Positions 12,988-22,656 are shown, counted from the first letter of the stretch. The stretch: DNA of 33,757 nt from Pseudonocardiales bacterium (GCA_025965875.1 JAOPWD010000125.1:1-33757); one strand, 5' to 3'. The notes: generated from the sequence alone by a model not told the origin. Made by a program: numbers and translations.

Positions 12988-15900
12988 CTACGCAGGCCCG
13001 GCGATCAGGGTGCGTAGGCCGTCGGCGTCGAGCAGGTCCGCCGGCTGGACCGTTTCGTTGCTGCGTACGTAGTGAAATGCCGCCTGCACCCGGTGCAGCT
13101 CGGCGTCGTCGAGGCCGCACAACCGGGCCCAGGCGAGCCGGTAGGCAGCGAGTTGGACGGCTGCCGCGCGGGCGGCCGCACCGGTCGGGCGGCTGCCGGT
13201 CTTCCAGTCCACGACCAGCCAGCCGGCATCGACGCTGCCGAACACAGCGTCCATACGGCCGCGAACGATTCGGTCGGCGATCGTCATCTCGAACGGCACC
13301 TCGACCTCCGTCGGCGTGCGCGTCGCCCACGCACTGCGTTCGAATGCGGCGCGCAGTTCGGCGAAGTTCGCATCGTCAGCGCCGTCGTCGGCCGCGCCCG
13401 GCAGCTCGTCGACATCGAGAAGTGTCGGCAGCTGCCAACGCTGCTCGAGCCAGGTGTGAAACGCCGTGCCACGCCGGGCCCAAGGTGCTGGTGGCCGCGG
13501 CACCGGCCGGCGGATGCTGCGGGCCAGCTCGGCCGGGTTGCGCCGCAGCTCGACCAGCTGGGATACCGACAGCTGCGGCGGCAGCGCGACCGTCAAGGCG
13601 TCCGAGCCCAACAGCCGGGCCCGTTCTTCAAGCAACACCTGGACGTCGTGGCGCCACACCTCGGCGCGGGCGCTGAGCACGACGTCGAAGAGTGTGTCGG
13701 GGGCGGCGAGTTCGGCCCGTACCAGCGCCGCACCGTGCTCGACCGCGGATCGGCGGCCGGTGCCGCGCGGTCCTCCTGGCGGGCCGAGCGGGTCGATCGG
13801 CCACAGCCCGGTACGCAGCTCGGCCGTCAACGGGTTGGGCGCGTCGATGGCCGCGGTGAACCATTCGTCGGGCTCGGCGAACTCACGCAACGCGACCAGG
13901 TAGGGCGACACATCACGCGGCTTGATCGCGGTGTCCCAGACGAAGCCGGAGGCGAGCAGGACGTGCCGCGCCCGAGTCAGCGCGACGTAGGCCAGTCGCC
14001 TTTCCTCATCAGCGTGGCGCGCCACGAGATCGTCGTGGTGCGCCCTGAGCTGCTTGCCCAGTTCGGCGAGATCGGCCACGCCGGCCGGCGAGAACGCGGG
14101 CAGTACGTTGCGGTCGCCGCGCAACGGGCCGGGCAGTTCCTGGCGGGCGCGGGTCCAGTTCGTGCCGCGTGGCTCAGCCGGGAAGATCTTGTCGACCAGC
14201 CCCGGCACGGCGACGATGTCCCACTCGAGGCCCTTCGCCCCGTGCACCGTGAGGATCTGTACCCGCTCGGTGGCCACCTCGACCTCGCCGGCCTCCAGCC
14301 CGTTTTCCTCCTCCTCGGCCGCGTCGAGGAAGGCGAGGAACGCGGTCAACGTCGCGCTCGACGCGTCGCCCGCCTCGCTGACGAACTGGGCGGCCTCGTC
14401 GAGGAACCGGTCGAGATGCACCCGGCCGACCGTGGCCCGGTCGGGGCGGGCGAGCACCTCGATATCGACCCGCGACACCCGCTCGACCTCGGCGACCAGT
14501 TCGGGCAACGACCCGGACACTCGGCGCCGTAGTCGGCGCAGTTCGCTCGACAGGGCCTGCATTCGGCGGTAGCCCTCGGGCGAGTAATGATCGGCGGTGC
14601 CGAGGTCGTCGAGCGCCTCGACGATGCTGAGTTGCTCGTCGTCCGAGGCGGACGCCGCCGCGTCGTCGCCGCGGATCAGCCAGCGGGCTCGATCGCGCAG
14701 TGCGGCGAGGTCGCGCGGCCCGATGCGCCAGCGCGCGCCTACCAGCAACCGGGCCAGCGACGTCCCGGAGGAGAACCCGGCCAGCACGCGCAGCGTGGCC
14801 ACGACGTCGGACACCTCGGGGGTGGTCAGCAGTCCGCCCAGCCCGACCACCTCGACCGGCAGCCCGGCCCCGCGCAGCGCCTCGGCCAGCACCGGGATCT
14901 GCGCGCGCCGCCGCACGAGCACGGCGCCGGTGCGGTCCCCGGCCGGCAACGCGTCCCAGGCCACCCGTAGCCGCTCGGCCACCCACCGCGCCTCGTCCAG
15001 GTTCGTCTCGGTGAAGGTGATCTCGAGCGTGCCATCGGCTGCACCCGGCCCGGGCCGCAGCTCCCCCAGCGACGCCGCCGTGCGCAGCGGGCCGGCGACC
15101 GCGTTGGCGGCGTAGAGCACCGCGCGGTCGTTACGGAAGCTCGTGGCCAGCGGGTAGACCGCAGTCGGCGTGCCGTCGGCGCAGCGGAAGGTGCTGGCGA
15201 ACATGCCGATATTGCCGGCGCTGGCGCCGCGCCAACCGTAGATCGACTGGAACGGGTCGCCCACGGCGGTGACCGGGTGCCCGTCGCCGAAGAGCCCGTG
15301 CAGCATGGCGATCTGGGCGTGGCCGGTGTCCTGGTACTCGTCGAGCAGGACGGCGCCGTAGCGGACGCGCTCGATGGCCCGCACCTCGTCCAGCTCGGCC
15401 AGCCGGGCGGCCAACCGCATCTGATCGCCGAAGTCGACGGCCGGCAGCGCCGCCTTGGCCGCCGCGAACTCGGCCACCAGGGGCAGCAGGGCGCGGCGGT
15501 GTTCGGTCATGCGCAGGAAGGTGGGCACGTCGCCGGTCTTGTTCAGCTTGCCGGGCAGTGCCATCACCTGCGCGAAGAGGTCAGCGCAGAACGTGTCGAC
15601 GTCGGCGGCGTCGACGAGGTGGTCGGCCAGCTGGGCGGTCATGAACAGGATGTACTTGACCAGCGACGACGGCGCCCCGATGTCGGGCGGCAGCGGGCCG
15701 GGATGGTTGCGCATCACCCGGTCGGCCAGCTGCCACGACACAGCGGGCGACATCAGCCTGGTGTCAGGCTCGACGCCGAGCCGCAGGGCTTGTTCGCTCA
15801 CCAGCCGGCCCGCGTAGGCGGCGTAGGTGGACACCGTGGGCTCGCCGGCACGCAGCAGGGTCAGGTGTTCGACGTCGTCGGGCGAGTCACGTTGCACGAC

Positions 15901-16167
15901 GTGGCGCCACTGCGCGAGGCGCCGCCGGATGCGCAGGCCGAGTTCGGCCGCAGCCTTGCGAGTGAAGGTCAAACCCAGCACCGCGTCGGGCACGACCTGA
16001 CGGTTCGCGACCAGCCAGACGACGCGGGCGGCCATCGTCTCGGTCTTGCCCGACCCGGCGCCGGCGATGACGACGGACGGCACGAGACCGGACTCGATCA
16101 CGTCGGCCTGCTCGTCGGTGGGCGTGGGCAGGCCGAGCAGCCGGCTCAGCTCAGCGGCGCGGATCAT
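12988..16167 (-). CDS. adnB: AdnB subunit of the AdnAB helicase-nuclease
   Basis: This 1059-residue protein combines an N-terminal UvrD/PcrA-type superfamily 1A motor with a C-terminal RecB-like nuclease. Motor motifs are GAGSGKT (36-42), LTFTRKAA (about 66-73), DEYQDT (276-281), VGDPFQSIYGWRG, TVHGAKGLEWD and YVALTRARH. The nuclease has DWKTG (Asp987, Lys989) and QLAAY (about 1005-1009). With AdnA it forms the actinobacterial end-resection machine that processes double-strand breaks for recombination, in place of RecBCD/AddAB. In mycobacteria the AdnB motor drives translocation. All key ATPase and nuclease residues are present. Its ATG overlaps the adnA stop (ATGA), giving coupled translation. 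Confidence 0.95.
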   Translation of the reverse strand: MIRAAELSRLLGLPTPTDEQADVIESGLVPSVVIAGAGSGKTETMAARVVWLVANRQVVPDAVLGLTFTRKAAAELGLRIRRRLAQWRHVVQRDSPDDVEHLTLLRAGEPTVSTYAAYAGRLVSEQALRLGVEPDTRLMSPAVSWQLADRVMRNHPGPLPPDIGAPSSLVKYILFMTAQLADHLVDAADVDTFCADLFAQVMALPGKLNKTGDVPTFLRMTEHRRALLPLVAEFAAAKAALPAVDFGDQMRLAARLAELDEVRAIERVRYGAVLLDEYQDTGHAQIAMLHGLFGDGHPVTAVGDPFQSIYGWRGASAGNIGMFASTFRCADGTPTAVYPLATSFRNDRAVLYAANAVAGPLRTAASLGELRPGPGAADGTLEITFTETNLDEARWVAERLRVAWDALPAGDRTGAVLVRRRAQIPVLAEALRGAGLPVEVVGLGGLLTTPEVSDVVATLRVLAGFSSGTSLARLLVGARWRIGPRDLAALRDRARWLIRGDDAAASASDDEQLSIVEALDDLGTADHYSPEGYRRMQALSSELRRLRRRVSGSLPELVAEVERVSRVDIEVLARPDRATVGRVHLDRFLDEAAQFVSEAGDASSATLTAFLAFLDAAEEEENGLEAGEVEVATERVQILTVHGAKGLEWDIVAVPGLVDKIFPAEPRGTNWTRARQELPGPLRGDRNVLPAFSPAGVADLAELGKQLRAHHDDLVARHADEERRLAYVALTRARHVLLASGFVWDTAIKPRDVSPYLVALREFAEPDEWFTAAIDAPNPLTAELRTGLWPIDPLGPPGGPRGTGRRSAVEHGAALVRAELAAPDTLFDVVLSARAEVWRHDVQVLLEERARLLGSDALTVALPPQLSVSQLVELRRNPAELARSIRRPVPRPPAPWARRGTAFHTWLEQRWQLPTLLDVDELPGAADDGADDANFAELRAAFERSAWATRTPTEVEVPFEMTIADRIVRGRMDAVFGSVDAGWLVVDWKTGSRPTGAAARAAAVQLAAYRLAWARLCGLDDAELHRVQAAFHYVRSNETVQPADLLDADGLRTLIAGPA

Positions 16168-19100
16168 GTCGGCACCTGCTGACCGTCAGACTGCAGCGGG
16201 CAGCAGGCCTTGACCTCGCAGCGCCGGCAGTCGGCGCCGATGGTCGCGGTGAACTCGCTGCCCCGCAGCCGCGCCGCGACCCGTGCGACCTCGTTCGCGA
16301 TCCAGTTCGGGTCGTCGGACTCGCCCAGCGCGCCTTGGCGCTGCTCGGCCTCGCCGATCGATGCCAGCTGGACGAGTAGCGCGCCCCCCGGCACGTCACC
16401 CGCCTCGAACCCGCCGTGCCGGACGGCTAGCTGGTACGCGCCGAGCTGTGGATGCTGCCGCAGCTCGTCGGCCTTCGGCTTGCTCTTGCCGGTCTTCAGG
16501 TCAACGACCACGAGCCGACCCGCGGTATCGCGTTCGAGCCGGTCGACGCGCCCGCGCAGTCGGGCGTCGCCGATGTCGACGGAGAACGGCTCCTCGACCG
16601 CGACCAGCTCCAACTCGGCGCGGCTGTCGCGCAGCCAGCCGACGAGCCGGGCCAGAATCTTGGTCGCCCGCTGCCGCTCGTTCGTCGCGTGCCACAGCGC
16701 CCCGAAGTCGAGGGTGTTCCACTGCGCGTCGAGCAGTCGCTCCAGCTCAGGGAGGTCGGCGGTCGGCGGCGCCTCGGCCGCCACCGCATGCACCACCGTG
16801 CCCAGCGACGCCGAGATCAGGTCGCCGTTCTTGGCGCCGAGATCGGTCAGCAGCGCGCGCAGCTCGCAGCGCAGGAAGGCTTCGATCCGCGACGGGCTCA
16901 CCGACACTGGGCGATCCGGGTCAGCGACGGGTCGGTCGTCGGACAGCTCGCGCAGGCCCCACCACTGGTCCGGGTCAGCTCCGGGGACGCCTGCGGCAGC
17001 CAGCCGGGCCAGCGCGCCGGCCGCCTCGCCACGGTCGTCGTCCGGGGCTGCGGGGTCGCAGGCCACCGACCGCAGCTCCGCGACCAGACCCGGCAGGTGC
17101 ACGCCGCGCGGCACGATCGCAAGCGGGCGCTCGCCGTCGACAGGATCGATCTCGTCCAGGAATCGGGACGGCTGCTCCTCGTCGCCGGATACAGCCGACA
17201 CGACGACCCGCGACCGGGCTCGGGTGACGGCGACGTAGAACAGCCGCCGCTCCTCGGCGAGCTGCGGCGCGACGAGCGAGACGCCGGTGGCGTCGCGGCC
17301 GGCCAGCAGGTCGACCAGGGCTTCCGAGCCGAGCAGCGAGCCGCGCCGGCGCAAGTCGGGCCAGCTGCCCTCCTGGACGTTCGCGACGCAGACGAGGTCC
17401 CACTCCAGTCCCTTGCTGGCATGTGCGGTCAGCACAGCCACGGTCTCGGTCTCGGCAGCGCCGGTGACGAGGGAGTCGCCGGGGATCTGCTGTGCGGCGA
17501 GGTGCGCGGCGAATCCAGCGACGCTCTCGTACGGCAGCCGGTCGGTGAATCGCGCCGCCGTCTCGAAGAGCTCGACCACGGCGTCGAGGTCGCGGTCGGC
17601 GGTCGCGCCGGACGATCCCCCGGCCCGGCTGGCCTGCGCCCAGCGCCCAGCCAGTCCACTGGCGTCCCAGACCGCCCAGAGGACGTCCTCGGGTGAGCCC
17701 TTGGCGAGTAGCGCCCGGCGGCCGGCGTCGAGCACTGCGGCGACACGCTGCACCGGCCGGCGCACGTGCTCTGGCAGGACTGCGGCGCCCAGAATGTCGA
17801 GCACGGCGGGACCGAGCAGCCCGTCGGCCGGCTCGGTCATCTGGCGCAGCACGCGGCGCAGCCGACGCAGATAGACGGCGTCCCCGGCTCCGATCGGCCC
17901 GAGTAGCAGTCGCTCGGCGGCGTCCTCGGACATCGGGCCCTCGGACAGGACGGAGTCGAGGACGTCGAGCAACATCGCCACCGCGGGCTGCTCGGCCAGC
18001 GGCAGGTCGTCGCCGCGGACAGACACCGGCACGCCGGCAGTGGTCATCGCGCGGCGCAGGGTCGCAAGCGCGGTCGTGGTGGACCGGACGAGCACCGCCA
18101 TCTTCGACCAGGGCAGGCCGTCGAGGTGGGCGCGGCGCAGGGTGCCCGCGACGAACGCGGCCTCCTCGCTCGCCGAACGAAAGACGCCGACCTCGGCGTT
18201 GCCTGGCGCCAACCCGTCCGCCGCGACCAGGCGGCGCTGCTCGGCCCGGCCGGGCAGCCGCTCGGCGACCCGGCGGGACGCGGCCAGCAGGGTAGGACCG
18301 GCGCGGCGCGACGTGCTCAGCGCAACAACCGGGACCTCGCCGAAGCGCGTATCGACGTCGCGGATCGCCGACTCGTCGGCGCCGCGGAAGGCGTAGATCG
18401 ACTGGTCGGGGTCGCCGACGAGGATCAGCTCCTCGGCGCCCGCGGCGAGCAGCGCGAGCAGTTCGGCCTGGGCCGGGTCGGTGTCCTGGTACTCGTCGAC
18501 GAAAATGTGCCGGCGCTTGGACCGCTCGGCCGCCAGGAGGGTCGCGTCGTCCTCGAGCACGCTCAGCGCCGAGCGGATCAGCTCGGCCGGGTCGTAACCG
18601 CCGGGGCTGCCGAGGGCCGTGACGTTCTGGTATTCGGCCAGGAATTCACCAGCGGCGGCCCAGTCCGCTCGGTTCCGGGCCCGGCCCAAAGCAGCCAAGG
18701 CCGGACCGTCCAAGCCACGTTCGACGGCGCGCATGAGCAGGTCACGAAGCTCGCTGGCGAACGCCCTGGTCTGCAGGGCGGGCTGGAGCGCTGCCGGCCA
18801 GCGATCGGCTGGGTTGCCGGCGACCAACTGGCGCAGGATGACGTCCTGTTCCGGGCCGGACAGCAGCCGCGGGGCGGGCAGTTCGTTGGCGACCGCGGCC
18901 ATGCGAAGCACCCCGAACGCGTAGGAGTGCAGGGTGCGGGCGACCGGCTCGCGCACGGTGCGTCCGAGCCGGGCGGTGACGCGGTCGCGCAGTTCGCCCG
19001 CGGCCCGGCGGCTGAAGGTCAGCATCAGGATGTGTTCGACCGGCACGCCGCGGTGCACCCGCGCCACGGCCGCCTCGACGAGCGTGGTGGTCTTGCCGGT

Positions 19101-19247
19101 GCCCGGCCCGGCCAGCACCAGCAGCGGACCGCGCTTGTGCTCGACCACCCGCCGCTGCGCCTCGTCGAGCACTGGCGCGGTAGCGGTGGCTCGCTGCGGT
19201 CGCACGAGCCGGTAGTCGGGGGCGGCGGAGCGGGTCACGGCACCCAT
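16164..19247 (-). CDS. adnA: AdnA subunit of the AdnAB helicase-nuclease
   Basis: The 1027-residue partner of AdnB has motor motifs GPGTGKT (47-53), MLTFSRRAAGEL, DEYQDT (251-256), VGDPDQSIYAFRGAD, LTAHASKGLEWD and YVAVTRARSR. The C-terminal nuclease has DLKTGKSK (Asp916, Lys918) and QLGAY. Cysteines in FLRCELRALL and at 1007, 1010 and 1015/1016 (DCRRCEVKACC) frame the nuclease and fit the 4Fe-4S cluster of AddB/AdnA-type nucleases. The start is placed at ATG 19247 (MGAVTRSAAPDY); GTG 19238 is an alternative with GGGATGGG upstream. The longer open frame to 19538 is not credible because it runs into the leader of the divergent MerR gene. It is first in the adnA-adnB operon. Confidence 0.94.
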   Translation of the reverse strand: MGAVTRSAAPDYRLVRPQRATATAPVLDEAQRRVVEHKRGPLLVLAGPGTGKTTTLVEAAVARVHRGVPVEHILMLTFSRRAAGELRDRVTARLGRTVREPVARTLHSYAFGVLRMAAVANELPAPRLLSGPEQDVILRQLVAGNPADRWPAALQPALQTRAFASELRDLLMRAVERGLDGPALAALGRARNRADWAAAGEFLAEYQNVTALGSPGGYDPAELIRSALSVLEDDATLLAAERSKRRHIFVDEYQDTDPAQAELLALLAAGAEELILVGDPDQSIYAFRGADESAIRDVDTRFGEVPVVALSTSRRAGPTLLAASRRVAERLPGRAEQRRLVAADGLAPGNAEVGVFRSASEEAAFVAGTLRRAHLDGLPWSKMAVLVRSTTTALATLRRAMTTAGVPVSVRGDDLPLAEQPAVAMLLDVLDSVLSEGPMSEDAAERLLLGPIGAGDAVYLRRLRRVLRQMTEPADGLLGPAVLDILGAAVLPEHVRRPVQRVAAVLDAGRRALLAKGSPEDVLWAVWDASGLAGRWAQASRAGGSSGATADRDLDAVVELFETAARFTDRLPYESVAGFAAHLAAQQIPGDSLVTGAAETETVAVLTAHASKGLEWDLVCVANVQEGSWPDLRRRGSLLGSEALVDLLAGRDATGVSLVAPQLAEERRLFYVAVTRARSRVVVSAVSGDEEQPSRFLDEIDPVDGERPLAIVPRGVHLPGLVAELRSVACDPAAPDDDRGEAAGALARLAAAGVPGADPDQWWGLRELSDDRPVADPDRPVSVSPSRIEAFLRCELRALLTDLGAKNGDLISASLGTVVHAVAAEAPPTADLPELERLLDAQWNTLDFGALWHATNERQRATKILARLVGWLRDSRAELELVAVEEPFSVDIGDARLRGRVDRLERDTAGRLVVVDLKTGKSKPKADELRQHPQLGAYQLAVRHGGFEAGDVPGGALLVQLASIGEAEQRQGALGESDDPNWIANEVARVAARLRGSEFTATIGADCRRCEVKACCPLQSDGQQVPT

Positions 19248-19435
19248 CCCAACACGTCGCCCCGACAGTCTTGGACGGCGGCCCTCTGCGCACCAGCCGC
19301 CGTTCCGCAAGGGCACGGACCTCCGGGAGTGGATCGACGAAAGCGCCCTGTACGACCTCCATGGAATCGAAGTGTGACCCGACCCGCAGACCCGCGCCGG
19401 ACAATACGATCGGCCAGGCGGGACGTCAACGAGGC

Positions 19436-19466
19436 TTGCGGTTGCCCCGGGGCAGGCTCGTATGTT
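19436..19466 (+). promoter_or_regulatory. Candidate promoter of the MerR gene, leaderless start
   Basis: TTGCGG (19436-19441) and TATGTT (19461-19466) are separated by 19 bases, the long spacing typical of MerR-activated promoters. Transcription would begin about 7 bases after the -10 element, at or next to ATG 19474. There is no good Shine-Dalgarno sequence there. The pattern suggests a leaderless mRNA and possibly autoregulation. Confidence 0.4.
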
Positions 19467-19473
19467 CACCGGC

Positions 19474-20319
19474 ATGGACGAGCGCGCCGGGTTGCTGAGC
19501 GTGGGCAGCATCGCGCGCCGGGCCGGGCTGACGAGCAAGGCCGTCCGCCATTACGACCGCATCGGGCTGTTCCGTCCGACGCTGGTCGACGAGGCCGGCT
19601 ACCGCTGGTACTCCCCCGCCCAGCTCAGGCAGGCCCGGCTCATCGCCGCGCTGCGTGCCGTCGACGTGCCGCTCGACGACGTCCGCCGGTGCCTGACCGC
19701 CGACGATGACGCCACGACCGCGTCCGTGCTCGACGCCCACCACCGACGACTGGAATCGCGCCTGGTGCGCATCCAGCGCGACCTGCATCGCATCGGCCAC
19801 CTCCGCACCGAGGGATTGGAATCCACCATGGCTAGCACTGATGTCACCCCGACGGGCACCGGCACGGCGGAGGACGAGCGCAAACTCGGCGCCGCGCTGT
19901 TCAACGCCACCTGGGACCTGATGGAGAAGGAGCACCGCACTCGCGACGACGACGACGCGATGCTGCACATGGCACACGCCTCGCGCCATCACTGGGGCCA
20001 GGTCGGGGCGCAGGTGAACTTTGCGCGGGGGGAATGGCAGTGCTCGCGCGTGTATGCGGTGCTGCGCCGCCCGGAGCCCTGCCTGCACCACGCGCAGCGG
20101 GTCCTCGACATCTGCCAGGAGCAGGGCCTGGGCGGCTTCGATCTCGCTTTCGCCTACGAGGCACTCGCGCGCGGGCATGCCATCAACGGTGATCCCGACC
20201 AGGCGCGCGCATTCACCGAACAGGCGCTAGCGGCAGCCGAGGACATCGCCGAGGACGACGACCGCGAACTGCTGCGCAGCGACCTGGAGACCATCCCCGG
20301 GCAGACACGCTTCTGGTGA
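19474..20319 (+). CDS. MerR-family regulator fused to a conserved actinobacterial C-terminal domain
   Basis: The 281-residue protein has an N-terminal MerR winged helix (SVGSIARRAGLTSKAVRHYD, GLFRPTLVDEAGYRWYS) and a coiled-coil dimerisation helix to about residue 115. A linker follows, then a helical domain of about 130 residues: LFNATWDLMEKEHRT, HASRHHWGQVGAQVNFARGE, CSRVYAVLRRPEPCLHHA, AFAYEALARGHAINGDPDQA. From memory this C-terminal unit occurs alone in many actinobacteria as a conserved hypothetical protein with TPR-like helices. The fusion makes it the probable effector-sensing part. ATG 19474 is preferred over ATG 19462 because of the promoter spacing. It is divergent from adnA with about 226 bases between them. 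Confidence 0.8.
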   Translation: MDERAGLLSVGSIARRAGLTSKAVRHYDRIGLFRPTLVDEAGYRWYSPAQLRQARLIAALRAVDVPLDDVRRCLTADDDATTASVLDAHHRRLESRLVRIQRDLHRIGHLRTEGLESTMASTDVTPTGTGTAEDERKLGAALFNATWDLMEKEHRTRDDDDAMLHMAHASRHHWGQVGAQVNFARGEWQCSRVYAVLRRPEPCLHHAQRVLDICQEQGLGGFDLAFAYEALARGHAINGDPDQARAFTEQALAAAEDIAEDDDRELLRSDLETIPGQTRFW

Positions 20320-20379
20320 TCTTGTGCGACATCCGTGGTGGTGACGGCGGAATCTGGACACCGTAGCGGACGACGACGG

Positions 20380-20679
20380 CTAGCTTCCGTCCCAGCGGTG
20401 CGCTGCGAGGTCGACGCGGTGACCGATGAACCGGACGCCTTCGCTCAGCAGTCGCTGGCGCTGCTCGTCGTAGAGGTGTGCGGCGCAGGTGCCGTCGGCC
20501 CGCAGTACACGGTGCCACGGCACGGTTGCGCCGTCTTGCGCCAGCACCCGCCCCACCATCCGGACCGCCCGACTACCTACGAACTCAGCCACATCGCCAT
20601 AGGACATCACCCGACCAGGCGGGATCGACTCGACGCAGGCGAGGATCCGTAGCGGCAGGGTTTCGTCAGGCACGCGCAC
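20380..20679 (-). CDS. Alkyltransferase-like (ATL) DNA-binding protein
   Basis: This 99-residue protein has the C-terminal DNA-binding fold of O6-alkylguanine-DNA alkyltransferase (IPPGRVMSYGDVAEFVG, VGRVLAQDG, VPWHRVLRADG). The active-site PCHR motif reads PWHR, with Trp55 replacing the methyl-accepting cysteine. It therefore cannot transfer alkyl groups. ATL proteins of this type bind O6-alkylguanine and channel it to nucleotide excision repair. The start is GTG 20679, with GTG 20673 possible. Upstream by 56 bases is the DinB/MDMPI-like gene on the same strand. An orthologue lies beside the adn genes in M. tuberculosis (Rv3204). Confidence 0.9.
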   Translation of the reverse strand: MRVPDETLPLRILACVESIPPGRVMSYGDVAEFVGSRAVRMVGRVLAQDGATVPWHRVLRADGTCAAHLYDEQRQRLLSEGVRFIGHRVDLAAHRWDGS

Positions 20680-20735
20680 CTTGATACAGCCCTACTGCGT
20701 CAACTGCACGCCGACGAGCGGCCCTCCAACAGAGC

Positions 20736-21323
20736 TCAGTTCGGCCGACGACCGGTTGCAGCCACCAACTTGTCGATCGTCGGCGCGTCGTCGGCGCAGT
20801 CGACAGGCGGGGCGAACATCCCGGAGCCGGACAGGTCGCCCATCGCCGATACCGCCGAATAGATCGCCGCCACCAACTCGTCGGGCAGCGGCTCGGTGTA
20901 GCCGATCGCCTGGCCGAGATCCCAGGCATGGATGACCAGGTCGAAGATCATCTCTTCCAGGTAGGTGCGGACCGGCGTCGAGCCGCGCGACAGTTCGACC
21001 TCGCGGTCCAGCGCACCCGGTGCAGTGAACGCCTCGTTCGACCCGGTCGCGGCGTCGTCCCACTCCTGCGCCAGGTTCGCGCCCACGCCACCGTCGACGG
21101 GCAGTGATCGGGATCCCTCGACGACCTTCGCCGCCGACTCCAGGTCCTGCCCGTGCATCAGCGGCGCGGCCCAGCGGTGTTCCTCGATCAGGTGCTCCAC
21201 GAGGTCGGCCACCGTCCACTCGGTGTCCGGAGTCGCGTTGTCCCACTGATCGTCACCGACGGCATGCACCCGGACGGTGAACTCGTGCTCGGCGGACAGG
21301 TACAGCGCTAGCAAGTCATCCAT
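20736..21323 (-). CDS. DinB/MDMPI-fold metal-binding protein (TIGR03086-like)
   Basis: The 195-residue cytosolic protein has the four-helix DinB / mycothiol-dependent maleylpyruvate isomerase fold. Likely metal ligands are the histidine in VADLVEHLIEEH and those around EEMIFDLVIHAWDLGQAIG, the signature of the TIGR03086 group (usually DLVVHxWDLA). Such proteins are often thought to use mycothiol as thiol cofactor, which suits the mycoredoxin gene in the same window. The substrate is unknown. The start is ATG 21323 (MDDLLALYLSAEHEF). It lies 40 bases downstream of moeZ on the same strand. Confidence 0.85.
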   Translation of the reverse strand: MDDLLALYLSAEHEFTVRVHAVGDDQWDNATPDTEWTVADLVEHLIEEHRWAAPLMHGQDLESAAKVVEGSRSLPVDGGVGANLAQEWDDAATGSNEAFTAPGALDREVELSRGSTPVRTYLEEMIFDLVIHAWDLGQAIGYTEPLPDELVAAIYSAVSAMGDLSGSGMFAPPVDCADDAPTIDKLVAATGRRPN

Positions 21324-21363
21324 GGCAGTTGTCTACCCCTGCCCGGCGCAAAAACAAACCACG

Positions 21364-22542
21364 TCAGTACGAAGGCAGGCTGGGGTCGACCTGCTTGACC
21401 CACGCCGTGACGCCGCCCTGCACGTGCACGGCGTCCTTGAAACCGGCGCTCTTGACTGCGGCGAGGGTCTCGGCCGAGCGCACCCCCGTCTTGCAATACA
21501 TGACGATCTGCTTGTCCTGCGGCAGCGCCGCCAGCGCGTCCCCGCGCAGGATCTCGTCCTTGGGCACCAGCGTCGCGCCCGGGATCGAGACGATCTCGAA
21601 CTCAGCCGGCTCGCGGACGTCGACGAGGTACACCGGCTTGTCGGAGTCGAGCAGTTCCTTGAGCTCGGCGGCGGTGATCGTCGAGCCGAGCGCCGCCTGC
21701 TGTGCCTCGTCGGAGACCACGCCGCAGAACGCCTCGTAGTCGATCAACTCGGTGACGGTCGGGTTCTCGCCACACACCGCGCAGTTCGGGTCCTTGCGGA
21801 CCTTGATCTTGCGGTACTCCATCTCGAGGGCGTCATAGACCATGAGCGAGCCGAGCAGCGGCTCGCCGATGCCGGTCAGCAGCTTGATGGCCTCGGTGAC
21901 CTGGATCGAGCCGACCGAGCCGCACAGCACGCCCAGCACGCCACCCTCGGCGCACGACGGCACCATGCCCGGCGGCGGGGGCTCGGGGTAAAGGCAGCGG
22001 TAGCACGGGCCGTGGTCGGCCCAGAACACCGAGGCCTGCCCGTCGAAGCGGTAGATCGAGCCCCACACGTAGGGCTTGTGCATGAGCACGCACGCGTCGT
22101 TGACGAGATAGCGCGTCGCGAAGTTGTCGGTGCCGTCGACGATCAGGTCGTAGTCGGCGAAGAGCTCCATCACGTTGGACGAGTCGAGGCGCTCCTCGTG
22201 CAGGTTGACCGTGACGAGCGGGTTGATCTCCAGTACCGAGTCACGCGCCGACTCGGCCTTGGGCCGGCCGATGTCGCTCTGGCCGTGAATGATCTGGCGC
22301 TGCAGGTTGGACTCGTCGACGACGTCGAAGTCCACGATCCCGAGCGTGCCCACCCCGGCCGCGGCGAGGTACATCAGGGCCGGTGAGCCGAGGCCGCCGG
22401 CGCCGACGCACAGCACGCGGGCGTTCTTGAGCCGCTTCTGCCCGGCCATCGCGACGTCGGGGATGATCAGGTGGCGACTGTAACGGCGCACTTCCTCGAT
22501 GGTGAGCGACTCGGCAGGTTCGACGAGGGGCGGCAACGACAC
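21364..22542 (-). CDS. moeZ: MoeZ: adenylyltransferase/sulfurtransferase for sulfur-carrier proteins
   Basis: The 392-residue fusion has an N-terminal E1-like MoeB/ThiF domain with nucleotide-binding GAGGLG (47-52), NLQRQIIH and DGTDNFATRYLVND. The zinc-binding pairs are CYRC and CAVC. The C-terminal rhodanese domain contains VDVREPAEFE and active-site YCKTGVRSAE. It activates the C-terminal glycine of small sulfur carriers such as CysO, ThiS or MoaD by adenylation, then transfers sulfur from the rhodanese cysteine. This supports cysteine, thiamin and molybdopterin synthesis. GTG 22542 has GAGGA 8 bases upstream. Synteny with M. tuberculosis Rv3206c agrees. Confidence 0.95.
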   Translation of the reverse strand: MSLPPLVEPAESLTIEEVRRYSRHLIIPDVAMAGQKRLKNARVLCVGAGGLGSPALMYLAAAGVGTLGIVDFDVVDESNLQRQIIHGQSDIGRPKAESARDSVLEINPLVTVNLHEERLDSSNVMELFADYDLIVDGTDNFATRYLVNDACVLMHKPYVWGSIYRFDGQASVFWADHGPCYRCLYPEPPPPGMVPSCAEGGVLGVLCGSVGSIQVTEAIKLLTGIGEPLLGSLMVYDALEMEYRKIKVRKDPNCAVCGENPTVTELIDYEAFCGVVSDEAQQAALGSTITAAELKELLDSDKPVYLVDVREPAEFEIVSIPGATLVPKDEILRGDALAALPQDKQIVMYCKTGVRSAETLAAVKSAGFKDAVHVQGGVTAWVKQVDPSLPSY

Positions 22543-22656
22543 GGTGTGGTCCTCACTGGCTGGACGGACTGGGGTTCCTATCGGTGGACAACGGCGGCCA
22601 CAGGGTCAGCATTCCGTCCAGTGTCCCCCGGGCCGCCGAATCCGGCCTGCCAGCGC

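Noticed and set aside
12988-19247. Long open frames on the plus strand opposite adnA and adnB
   Set aside because: They lack start signals and family features; high GC content leaves antisense frames open.
20537-20545. Loss of the active-site cysteine in the alkyltransferase-like gene as a mutation
   Set aside because: Tryptophan at this position is the known hallmark of functional ATL proteins, so the gene is not broken.
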